DNA from: Inquilinus sp. KBS0705
GTDB lineage: Bacteria; Bacteroidota; Bacteroidia; Sphingobacteriales; Sphingobacteriaceae
Length of the DNA: 64,000 nt
Direction: 5' to 3'
Assembly (NCBI GenBank): GCA_005938025.2
Contig: VCCI02000001.1
Coordinates: forward strand, 1,240,001-1,304,000
Positions 28,232-36,261 of this stretch are shown here, one piece after another; position 1 is the first letter of the stretch; each line of letters opens with the position of its first letter. Position numbers and translations under genes: made by a program. The notes under the pieces were generated by a model. The model did no database searches and was not told the origin of the DNA. It worked only from the letters and a program-made list of their open reading frames with translations.

Positions 28232-28831
28232 TTATAATGAGTATAGTGTATAAGCTAAACTAAGGTTAAACAGGTTAACCCTGGTGTGGCTGTTATTGTA
28301 ATATTGTTGTTTGGTTAAGCCGGCCTCATAACGCAAATCAATAGATAGTTTTTGAATATCTACGCCCGCGCCAACCGTCCAGGCAAAGTTGGCATCTTTA
28401 TAATTCAATTTTACAGCATTGGCAGCGGCGCCACCAAATGTTTGATTTTTATTGATAGCAAAAGATGCTAAAGGACCGGTGTAAAACCTGCCCCCTAAAC
28501 CAAATGCGCCAACCTTGCCGCCAAATAATAAAGGCACATCAATACTGGTAAATTTAGCATCGGTAATATCGCCGGATCCATTGTCTATTTTAACGTTTTT
28601 GCCTGTTAAGTAAAGCTCGGGCTGAAAGTTGAAGCCTAATGCGCCAAAACGTGCCCATACCCCACCAAGGTAACCGGCGCGGTTGCTACTGTTAAAAGTG
28701 CTGGTATTAGTAGCAAGGCTGGTTAAATTTAAACCTGCCTTAGCACCAAACTGAAATTTTGGTATTAACTGGGCTTTGGTAACTGCTGTTACAGCCAGGC
28801 ATATTGATAATGTAAGTAGAAACTTTTTCAT
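28232..28831 (-). CDS. Outer-membrane beta-barrel protein (porin family)
   Basis: About 199 residues from ATG 28831 (MKKFLLTLSICLAVTAVTKAQ, a signal peptide). The frame extends back to 28900, but without a signal-peptide start. The mature protein begins KFQFGAKAGLNLTSLATN, the typical first strands of the PorT-like outer-membrane barrel family, and ends RVNLFNLSLAYTLYSL with an aromatic last strand. It lies 156 bp downstream of the TolC-like gene but is separated from it by a terminator hairpin at 28924-28959, so it is probably not part of the export unit. Confidence 0.75.
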   Translation of the reverse strand: MKKFLLTLSICLAVTAVTKAQLIPKFQFGAKAGLNLTSLATNTSTFNSSNRAGYLGGVWARFGALGFNFQPELYLTGKNVKIDNGSGDITDAKFTSIDVPLLFGGKVGAFGLGGRFYTGPLASFAINKNQTFGGAAANAVKLNYKDANFAWTVGAGVDIQKLSIDLRYEAGLTKQQYYNNSHTRVNLFNLSLAYTLYSL

Positions 28832-28923
28832 ACGATTTGTGATTTTTTTAAGGTTAACGATAAAGTTGAGAAATTGTGTTATTAATAGGTTAAATATCAA
28901 AATTAGACGCTGCTAAAATACAA

Positions 28924-28959
28924 ATATCCGGTTGTGTACTACAGCACTCAACCGGATAT
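28924..28959 (-). terminator. Terminator after the ATPase-TolC unit
   Basis: ATATCCGGTTG and CAACCGGATAT form a perfect 11-bp hairpin with a 14-nt loop. On the minus strand it is followed by a T-rich tract (TTTGTATTTTAG). Confidence 0.7.
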
Positions 28960-28987
28960 AATGTGATAAAGTTAATACTTATTATGA

Positions 28988-30322
28988 TTACAAGGCCAGT
29001 TTACCCTGGTAATAATCTAATATTTTGCTGTAGATGTAACAATCGTAGCGTGCATTTATAAGGTTTAGGTTTGCCCTGTCTAAGTTGTTTTTAGCAACCA
29101 CAAAATCTACAGAGGTTAAAACACCGGCGTTAAAACGTATTTCTGCCGTTCTGAACGATTCTTTATAAGCAGCTACTTGTTCAAGCAGTGTACTGTATCG
29201 CTCATAAGCCGATGTCATGTTCAGGTAGGCCTGCTCAACATTTTGCCTTAACTTAATTTTGCTGTTATCCTCAACATAAGTGTAGTTAAGCAAGTCTATT
29301 TTAGCAAGGGCTACGCTATTACGTTTTTGCAGGTAGTTTAAAATAGGTATACGCAGGCTTAGGCCTATTTGCGAATAGTAATTATTTTTAAACTGATCGT
29401 AAAAGCGGATATTTTGGTTATTTAATTGCGCAGCACTTGAGTAGTTGGTGCTTAAACCGCTAAACAATGATAAGGTAGGAAACAACGACCCCTTAGCCGC
29501 TGCCACAGCTTTTTCGGCACTTTGCCTTCTTAACGTAGCGGCTTTAATATAAGCTAGTTGCTGCAACGCAGTTGCATAAACCTGGTCGGCCGATTCTGAT
29601 ACATTTTTAAGGTCTTGCCCGCTAATGGCTTCAAACTTAATGGCGCCGTTAAAGGGGATGTTTAATATCTGCAATAAGTTGAGTTTTGAGGTTTGCAGCG
29701 TTGCCTTTGCATTTACATACGATACCTGGTTATCAGCGTAGGTACCTTTAAGGTCGTAAAGGTCTGATGGTAGTTTATTAGCACCTTCCTTTTCTAATAT
29801 GTTTAACCGCTCTACCTGTTTTTTGGATACGTCCAGTTGGTTTTGTACCTGGTTAAGTAATTCGCCGTTGTCTAACACTTGCAAATAAGCGGTTATTACA
29901 TTTATGGTAACCAGGTCTTTTGCCTGCTGATAATCCATCTTACCGGCCTGGTATGCTAATGATGTTTGTTTTATTTTGTTAAGGTATTGCAAACCGCTAA
30001 ATAAGGTAAGGTCGCCGCTTAAGCCGTAGTTACCCGATTTAAATGACTGGTTGATATAGCTGTAGGTAGACTGATCTAAGGCACGGCCCTGATTAAAGCT
30101 TTGGTCTACCTGGCCGTTTATTGAAGGTAAAAGGTTGTCTTTAGCCTGGTTGTAATTTACATGGCTAACCTCCATTTGCAAGGCGCTTTGTTTAACATCA
30201 AGGTTATTTTTAAGGGCAATGTCAACCGCTTGTTGTAGGGTAATTACGGTATCGGCCTGGCTGTATGCCAACACCGGTGATGATATAATTATGCTAAAAA
30301 GTATAAATTTAAAGTATCGCAT
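28988..30322 (-). CDS. TolC-family outer-membrane efflux channel
   Basis: 444 residues with signal peptide (ending LAYSQ). Two related helical halves (ITLQQAVDIALKNNLDVKQSALQMEVSHVNYNQAKDNLLPSINGQVDQS and the repeat AAVAAAKGSLFPTLSLFSGLS) are typical of TolC/OEP monomers, three of which form a trans-periplasmic channel. The C-terminal region, YKESFRTAEIRFNAGVLTSVDFVVAKNNLDRANLNLINARYDCYIYSKILDYYQG, matches the family end. It lies 13 bp after the ABC ATPase gene and is co-transcribed with it, probably from the promoter element near 31.1 kb. It is the only outer-membrane exit channel in the permease locus. Confidence 0.9.
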   Translation of the reverse strand: MRYFKFILFSIIISSPVLAYSQADTVITLQQAVDIALKNNLDVKQSALQMEVSHVNYNQAKDNLLPSINGQVDQSFNQGRALDQSTYSYINQSFKSGNYGLSGDLTLFSGLQYLNKIKQTSLAYQAGKMDYQQAKDLVTINVITAYLQVLDNGELLNQVQNQLDVSKKQVERLNILEKEGANKLPSDLYDLKGTYADNQVSYVNAKATLQTSKLNLLQILNIPFNGAIKFEAISGQDLKNVSESADQVYATALQQLAYIKAATLRRQSAEKAVAAAKGSLFPTLSLFSGLSTNYSSAAQLNNQNIRFYDQFKNNYYSQIGLSLRIPILNYLQKRNSVALAKIDLLNYTYVEDNSKIKLRQNVEQAYLNMTSAYERYSTLLEQVAAYKESFRTAEIRFNAGVLTSVDFVVAKNNLDRANLNLINARYDCYIYSKILDYYQGKLAL

Positions 30323-30335
30323 TTTGTGTAATAGT

Positions 30336-31013
30336 TCAGAATTTTCTTGAAGATTCTATCTTGCCATCCAGCAGGTTAATAATACGCGAGCCATACTCGG
30401 CGTTTTTTTCGGAGTGTGTTACCTGGATGATAGTAACGCCATCTTCTTTATTCAGCTTGCGGAAAAGCTCCATTATCTCTTCGCCTTGTTTTGAGTTTAG
30501 GTTACCGGTAGGCTCATCGGCTAATAACAGCTTTGGTTTGGCAATAAGCGCGCGGGCTATACCCACCAATTGCTGCTGCCCACCAGATAATTGCGCCGGG
30601 AAAAGATCCTTTTTTCCTACAATTTGGAAACGGTCGAGCATATCGGCAACCATTGCCCTCCGTTCAGAACTTTTTACGTCCTGGTAAATTAACGGGGTTT
30701 CGATGTTTTCGTAAACGGTAAGCTCGTCAATTAAATGGTAAGCCTGAAAAACGAAACCAATGTATTGCTTATATAAAGCCGAACGCTGTTTCTCTTTAAG
30801 CTGGTGAACGGCCTGGTTAACAAAATAGTGGTACCCTTCTGATGGCTCATCTAACATGCCTATAATGTTTAGCAATGTTGATTTACCCGAGCCCGATGGG
30901 CCCATAATAGATACAAATTCGCCTTCATCAACATCAAGGCTGATGTCGTTAATAACGAAATTTTTATTTCCGCCGGCCTGGTAGTACTTTGAAATATGTT
31001 GAAGTGATAACAT
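30336..31013 (-). CDS. ABC transporter ATP-binding protein (LolD/MacB type)
   Basis: 225 residues, a single nucleotide-binding domain: Walker A GPSGSGKST (residues about 38-46), Q-loop FVFQAYHLIDELTVYEN, signature LSGGQQQ, Walker B LLLADEPTGNLN and H-loop VTHS. The sequence belongs to the subfamily that powers MacB/LolCDE/FtsX-type permeases, which do not translocate substrate through the membrane but couple cytoplasmic ATP hydrolysis to periplasmic movement. It is the only ATPase gene in the 35-kb locus, while eleven permease genes lack one of their own. It has its own promoter region and is separated from the last permease by 299 bp and a terminator. Confidence 0.95.
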   Translation of the reverse strand: MLSLQHISKYYQAGGNKNFVINDISLDVDEGEFVSIMGPSGSGKSTLLNIIGMLDEPSEGYHYFVNQAVHQLKEKQRSALYKQYIGFVFQAYHLIDELTVYENIETPLIYQDVKSSERRAMVADMLDRFQIVGKKDLFPAQLSGGQQQLVGIARALIAKPKLLLADEPTGNLNSKQGEEIMELFRKLNKEDGVTIIQVTHSEKNAEYGSRIINLLDGKIESSRKF

Positions 31014-31083
31014 TTTAATTATTTGTATTAATAAATATTGACCGCAATCTGTGAATTGATTTTGGCATTAAAGTATGAATAAT

Positions 31084-31090
31084 ATACCAA
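31084..31090 (-). promoter_or_regulatory. TTGGTAT core promoter box of the ATPase-TolC unit
   Basis: On the minus strand TTTGGTATATTATTCATA lies 71 bp upstream of the ATPase start and 54 bp from the tandem dyads at 31144-31181. TTGG is like the -24 part of a sigma-54 promoter, but the -12 GC is absent, so the sigma factor is unresolved. Confidence 0.45.
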
Positions 31091-31143
31091 AGTTTTAATC
31101 GACTAATTATCAGTTATTTATGCAGAAACTTAAATGTAAAAAC

Positions 31144-31181
31144 TGTACGCTTATGTACAGCGTGCGTTCGGTTATGATACA
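31144..31181 (-). promoter_or_regulatory. Tandem-dyad activator site, copy 1 (ATPase-TolC)
   Basis: On the minus strand, site 1 is TGTATCATAACCGAACG (31165-31181) and site 2 is TGTACATAAGCGTACA (31144-31159, one base shorter and a perfect palindrome), separated by 5 bp. The same pair occurs at 48579-48617 and 62689-62727. Centres about 22 bp apart put both sites on one face of the helix, as in activator binding sites. Confidence 0.7.
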
Positions 31182-31237
31182 GTTATTTAAAGTCCGGAGT
31201 GTTGAGTCAAAAGTCTTAAGTTATACATATGCCCGAA

Positions 31238-31290
31238 CAAAAAGTCTTAAGTAATGAATAAAACGAATCATTCATAACTTAAGACTTAAT
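31238..31290 (-). terminator. Terminator after the seven-permease group
   Basis: AAGTCTTAAGT-A-ATGAAT (31242-31259) and ATTCAT-A-ACTTAAGACTT (31270-31287) form 18-bp arms with one mismatch and a 10-nt loop. The minus strand continues TTTTTG. The hairpin lies between the last permease and the ATPase, so the ATPase must rely on its own promoter. Confidence 0.7.
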
Positions 31291-31312
31291 ACTTTCGACT
31301 TCAGACTTAGAA

Positions 31313-33727
31313 CTACTCGCTTCTTAAACTCTTTACCGGGTTAGCTAAAGCCGCTTTTACCGATTGCAGGCTAATGGTGAATAAAGATATTACAACAGCC
31401 AATATGCCTGCCAGCGCAAACACCCACCACTGTATGTTAATGCGGTAAGCAAAATCCTGCAACCATTTATCCATAGCGTACCATGCAATTGGCGATGCGA
31501 TGACAACCGCTATAAGCACCAGCCACAGGTAGTCCTTTGATATTAAACCAACTATATCCCCTACATTGGCACCTAATACTTTGCGTATGCCAATTTCTTT
31601 CACCCGTTGCTCTGCGGTAAAGCTTACCAGTCCAAACAGCCCCAGGCAGGCTAAAAACACAATAAGCAGGCTAAAGCAGGTAAATAATTGCTGCAACTTA
31701 AACTCCGCTTTATATTGCTCGTCTATCAGTTCGTTCACCCATTTATAATCAAATGGTTTTGAGGGGTAATATTGCTTGTATAGTTTGTTTATAGCTTCCA
31801 GCACCTGCTTTTCGCTGCCCGGTACCACGCGTATCAGCATAGCACCGTAGTCTGGCTTTTCGATGGCTTGTATAACAGTTGGTTTTATTTTGCTATGGAA
31901 CGATTCGCTGTAAAAATCTTTAATGATACCTACCGGGATGCCCTCAAACTTAGCCGAGCGGGTATTTAGCTTCATATCCAGCAGGTTGGCGGTGTAATTG
32001 GTAAGTAATAAGGGTTGCACATCCTTAAGTGCCTTGGTTTCCTTGCTATTACCACCCATTAGCGAGTCGGCATTCATGGCGTCGCTCTTTTGAGCAGGAT
32101 CAAATACCCGACCTGATTTTACCTGCAGCTTTAATACACCCGGCAAATCGGCATCGCCCCAAATAAAGTAAACGTTGATTTTTTCGGCACCCACCTTTAC
32201 CTGGCGCGACATATTGCCCGAGCCCGACGAAGGGTACCAGTTGGTTATGCTGGCACTTTGCACGCCTGTAATAGCCTTTACATCTTGTTTAAAGGCATCG
32301 CCTGTTTTGCCCCATTCGGTGTAATCAATATTGATGAGGTTATTTTTGTCAAAGCCAAGGTCTTTACTGCTCATAAAGTTTATCTGGTTATGAACAATAA
32401 TAGTGATTACAATAATTGTTACCGATATAGCAAACTGCCCAACCACCAATCCTTTCTTAAGCAAATTAAGGCGTATATCTGTTGATACCTTATCCCTTAA
32501 GATTACCGCCGGCTTCGGGCGCGACAGGAACCATGCCGGGTATAAACCGGTAGCAATGCTCACTAACAATACGCCTAACACGGTTACTAATAAAAATACC
32601 GAATTATATAAGTTAGCTACTAATGCATGGCCCAAATAGCTTTCTACCGGTTTTAGCAAAAGCGGGTAAAGCACTATGGCTACCAAAAATGCTATAACAA
32701 AAAATAATACCGACTCTGATAAAAAACGAACCAGTAACTGCCCTTTGCCTGCGCCTAATACTTTGCGTACGCCTGTTTCTTTAGCGCGGCTAAAAACCCG
32801 CGATATGGTTAAATTTACAAAGTTGATGCAGGCGATGATGAGCAGCAAGGCTGCTACTGCCGAAAATATGTATACGTTTTGTATACTGCCATGAATATCC
32901 TGCACCGCCGGGAAATCTGACTTTAAGTACACATCCTTCATCGGCTGGAATTTGAAACTGTAATCAGCTTTTTTGCCCTTACATTGCATTACGTACCAAG
33001 TATTTACCTTTTTAGTAAAGGCAGCTATATTAATACCTGGTTTAAGCAAAAGGTATTGTGGATTAAATGTATAATAACCACTACCATTTGGCACCTCATT
33101 GTCAATTGGTCTTGGTTCCGCTATAATCATCAGTTCCGCTCTCAGATGCGTATTTTGTTGCAGATCGGCCACTACGCCCGTTATCAGGTATTTTTGTGGC
33201 TGCCCAAACTCGGGTACAGTCATTATTATTTTACCTATGGGGCTTTGATTCGGGAAGTATTGTTCCTGCATGGTTTTACTGATCACCAGGTTGGTGTACC
33301 CCTTTACAAACTTTTTAGGGTTACCCTGCAATATCTTAAAATCAAGCATGTTCCAAACAGTAGGTTCGGCGCTTAAAACCTTAAACTTCACCCCCTCTTT
33401 ATAGCTACCAAGTTCAAGCCTGCGGCTGCCTACAGATACGCGGCAATACTCCTGCACTTCCGGCATATCTTTTTTTAACGCAGGGCCCAGGCCCGAAAAG
33501 GTAACCGGCATCAGTTCCTCGCCCTTTACATTAGTGCTTGCAGATAAAACACGGTAAATGTTATCGGCGTTTTTCCATTGATGGTCATAAGATAACTCAT
33601 CAATAACAACAGTAGCCACAATTAAGCAGGCAGTTAACCCGGTGCTTAAACCGATAATGTTAATAAGCGAATAGGCTTTGTGTTTCCACAAACTGCGCCA
33701 GGCTATTTTAAGGTTGGTTTTAAACAT
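31313..33727 (-). CDS. FtsX/MacB-type ABC permease 1 (last of the seven-gene group)
   Basis: 804 residues, a fused two-half permease with eight predicted membrane segments: one at residues 20-42, three at about 285-425, one at about 430-455 and three at the C terminus. Each half has a periplasmic MacB-type domain and a cytoplasmic coupling motif: RAKETGVRKVLGAGKGQL in half 1 and EQRVKEIGIRKVLGANVG in half 2. The half-1 end LSRPKPAVILRDK matches the C terminus NPVKSLRSE. The first coupling motif has Thr in place of Ile/Val (KETGVRK). This copy is closest to the ATPase-TolC pair and is followed by a terminator. Confidence 0.9.
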   Translation of the reverse strand: MFKTNLKIAWRSLWKHKAYSLINIIGLSTGLTACLIVATVVIDELSYDHQWKNADNIYRVLSASTNVKGEELMPVTFSGLGPALKKDMPEVQEYCRVSVGSRRLELGSYKEGVKFKVLSAEPTVWNMLDFKILQGNPKKFVKGYTNLVISKTMQEQYFPNQSPIGKIIMTVPEFGQPQKYLITGVVADLQQNTHLRAELMIIAEPRPIDNEVPNGSGYYTFNPQYLLLKPGINIAAFTKKVNTWYVMQCKGKKADYSFKFQPMKDVYLKSDFPAVQDIHGSIQNVYIFSAVAALLLIIACINFVNLTISRVFSRAKETGVRKVLGAGKGQLLVRFLSESVLFFVIAFLVAIVLYPLLLKPVESYLGHALVANLYNSVFLLVTVLGVLLVSIATGLYPAWFLSRPKPAVILRDKVSTDIRLNLLKKGLVVGQFAISVTIIVITIIVHNQINFMSSKDLGFDKNNLINIDYTEWGKTGDAFKQDVKAITGVQSASITNWYPSSGSGNMSRQVKVGAEKINVYFIWGDADLPGVLKLQVKSGRVFDPAQKSDAMNADSLMGGNSKETKALKDVQPLLLTNYTANLLDMKLNTRSAKFEGIPVGIIKDFYSESFHSKIKPTVIQAIEKPDYGAMLIRVVPGSEKQVLEAINKLYKQYYPSKPFDYKWVNELIDEQYKAEFKLQQLFTCFSLLIVFLACLGLFGLVSFTAEQRVKEIGIRKVLGANVGDIVGLISKDYLWLVLIAVVIASPIAWYAMDKWLQDFAYRINIQWWVFALAGILAVVISLFTISLQSVKAALANPVKSLRSE

Positions 33728-33789
33728 AATAGTTAAATTATAATTTCTAAAGACTAAGCGCGTGAGAACTACTCACTACCCTCCATTCA

Positions 33790-36198
33790 TTATTCACTTC
33801 GTAAACTTTTTACCGGATTTGATAATGCCGCTTTTACCGATTGATAACCAACCGTTAAAAAGGCTATTAAAGCAGCCATACAGCCGGCAAGCGCAAATAT
33901 CCACCAGGATATATTTATCCTAAAGGCAAAGTCCTGCAGCCATTGGTGCATTACATACCACGCCAATGGCGACGATATGAGGATGGCAATAAATACCAGC
34001 TTTAAAAAGTCAAACGATATCAGGCGTACGATAGTGCCAACTCCGGCGCCCAGTACCTTACGGATGCCAATTTCTTTAACACGCTGACGGGTTGAGAATA
34101 CAGCCAACCCAAATAGCCCCAGGCACGATATAAATATGGTTACACCTGTAAAAGCTTTCAATATATCGCCTGTACGCTGGTCGTTTTTGTACATAGCTTC
34201 AAACTCTTCATCTAAAAAGTGGTACTCAAAAGGCGAGTTAGGGTAAAATTTATGCCATTGCGTTTCTATCGCGGCAATGGTATTCGCTGTGTTTCTACCG
34301 TTAGTTTTAACCAGGAGTTTTCCAAACCAGCTATATTCGGGGAATACTACCATCGGTTCTATCTTTTCATGTAACGACGAATAGTTAAAATCTTTAGCTA
34401 CCGCTTTAATGGTGCCTACGCGCCCGTTTAAACCAATATGTTTACCTATTGCCTGCTCAGGTTTCCAGCCCATAGCCGCAACTGCGGTTTCATTTAAAAT
34501 AAAGCTGTATTTACGCAGGCTATCTACCTGGTTTAAAACCTGCTTTTCATCGCTGAGGTCTAAATCGCGGCCGGCCACTAATTTCATACCCATTACTTTA
34601 ATAAAGCTGCGCTCTACAGGTGTAGCGGTAACAGGCAGGTTAAAGTCGGATGTTTTACCCTCGGCACTGTTTATAGAATAGCCGCCCCTAACATTAACCG
34701 GCGAGTTATATGATGCGGTTGCACCCAACACACCCGGTTGTTGCGCTAAAGCATTTTTATAGGGCTGTAGCTGATCGAAACCCATGCCGCCAATATCTAA
34801 TACCATTACCTGCGACCTATCCATCCCGGTGTTTAAATTGCGCATGTATTGCAGCTGACTGCCGGCTATAAGCGTACCTATGATAAAGAACACCGATACC
34901 ACAAACTGAAATACGACTAACGATTTGCGTAACAGGTTGCCACCCGCAGCGCCGGTGCTTTTTGTTTTTAAAATAATAACAGGCTTAAAAGCCGACAGAT
35001 ACAACGACGGATACGTACCCGCCAATAAAGTAACGATAAAGAACAAGGCCACCATGGCTTCTATTAACCACGATCTGTTCCAGGTATTAAAGTCCATTTG
35101 CTGGCCAGCAAAGTTACTGAAGCCCTGGAAGCTGATGGAGGCTAAAAATATTCCTATGAGTAAAGAACACAGCGTAATAATACCCGCCTCGGTTATAAAC
35201 TGAAAGAACAATTGCTTGCGCTGGGCACCCATTACCTTGCGCACCCCTATCTCTTTGGCACGTTCTGCCGAGCGGGCTGTAACTAAATTCAGGAAATTTA
35301 CACAAGCCAGTACCAATAATATTATAGCTACAAAACCAAGTATATATACATATTTTATGTTGCCAGCCGGCGTTAAACCGCTTACTGCCGAGTATAAATG
35401 CACTTTAGTTAAAGGCTCCAGGTTATACCATACCTTTTCGCCTGTGCTGCTGTTGTCTTTAAACAGGTTATCCAAATAAGTGTTCATTTTTTTCTCCACC
35501 GCTACCCTATTTGCGCCGGGTTTTAGCAGGAAGTAGGCATAGTCGTTAGCAGAATCCCAGGCACGTGTAAGCGAGCGTGGCATACTGGCGTAATTGCCTA
35601 TCATATCAAATTTTATCTGCGAATATTCCGGGACGTCCTGTATTACTCCGCCAACCATCATGTTGGTTCCGTCAACCTTAAGTATCTTACCCATTGCATC
35701 ATCAGCACCAAAATACTTGTTGGCTATACTTTTGGTGATAACAATTGATGTGGAGTTAGCTAATGCCGATGCTGCATTGCCTGCTATAAACTTAAATGTA
35801 AACAGCTTGAAAAAGGCATCATCAGCCATTAGTATTTTCTTTTCGCGGAATAACTTATCATTAAACTGTACAATACCACCGCGCATATCCGAATAATCTA
35901 CTATGCGCACACCATCTTCTATCTCCGAAAATTCCTGTTTAAAAACCGGCACAGCGGCTGTAGGCGTTACCGCAGTAACCCTCGGCTCATCAAAATTTGG
36001 CGATTTATAGCTGTAAATCACACGTGTTATACGGTCCGCTTTTTCGTTAAAGCGGTCATACCGTAACTCGTTTATAAGGTAAGTGGTAAGCAGTAAAAAA
36101 CAGCAAATACCAACTGCTAACCCAGCTACACTTATTATAGAGGTGGTTTTATTTTGAACCAGGTTACGCCAGGCCGTTTTTAAATAATTTTTTATCAT
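33790..36198 (-). CDS. FtsX/MacB-type ABC permease 2
   Basis: 802 residues, starting MIKNYLKTAWRNLVQNKTTSIISVAGLAVGICC, the standard first membrane segment. Coupling motifs are RAKEIGVRKVMGAQRKQL and RQRVKEIGIRKVLGAGVG. The joint between halves is LSAFKPVIILKTK. The second half begins RKSLVVFQFVVSVFFIIGTLIAGSQLQYMRNLNTGMD, where the usual LGF/LGY at the loop is replaced by TGM. The C terminus is NPVKSLRSE. It is separated from permease 1 by 62 bp and from permease 3 by 63 bp without a clear terminator, so it is probably within one transcript. Confidence 0.9.
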   Translation of the reverse strand: MIKNYLKTAWRNLVQNKTTSIISVAGLAVGICCFLLLTTYLINELRYDRFNEKADRITRVIYSYKSPNFDEPRVTAVTPTAAVPVFKQEFSEIEDGVRIVDYSDMRGGIVQFNDKLFREKKILMADDAFFKLFTFKFIAGNAASALANSTSIVITKSIANKYFGADDAMGKILKVDGTNMMVGGVIQDVPEYSQIKFDMIGNYASMPRSLTRAWDSANDYAYFLLKPGANRVAVEKKMNTYLDNLFKDNSSTGEKVWYNLEPLTKVHLYSAVSGLTPAGNIKYVYILGFVAIILLVLACVNFLNLVTARSAERAKEIGVRKVMGAQRKQLFFQFITEAGIITLCSLLIGIFLASISFQGFSNFAGQQMDFNTWNRSWLIEAMVALFFIVTLLAGTYPSLYLSAFKPVIILKTKSTGAAGGNLLRKSLVVFQFVVSVFFIIGTLIAGSQLQYMRNLNTGMDRSQVMVLDIGGMGFDQLQPYKNALAQQPGVLGATASYNSPVNVRGGYSINSAEGKTSDFNLPVTATPVERSFIKVMGMKLVAGRDLDLSDEKQVLNQVDSLRKYSFILNETAVAAMGWKPEQAIGKHIGLNGRVGTIKAVAKDFNYSSLHEKIEPMVVFPEYSWFGKLLVKTNGRNTANTIAAIETQWHKFYPNSPFEYHFLDEEFEAMYKNDQRTGDILKAFTGVTIFISCLGLFGLAVFSTRQRVKEIGIRKVLGAGVGTIVRLISFDFLKLVFIAILISSPLAWYVMHQWLQDFAFRINISWWIFALAGCMAALIAFLTVGYQSVKAALSNPVKSLRSE

Positions 36199-36261
36199 GA
36201 TGTCTATTTTAACACATAGACCATAGTCAATGGCCCATGTTATTTATATTATTCGTGAGGT

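Noticed and set aside
31084..31090. A complete sigma-54 promoter (-24 GG and -12 GC) at the three TTGGTAT boxes
   Set aside because: The GG is present and the tandem activator sites fit, but at the -12 position the sequence is AT, AA or AG instead of GC in the three copies. I therefore call a core promoter box and leave the sigma factor open.
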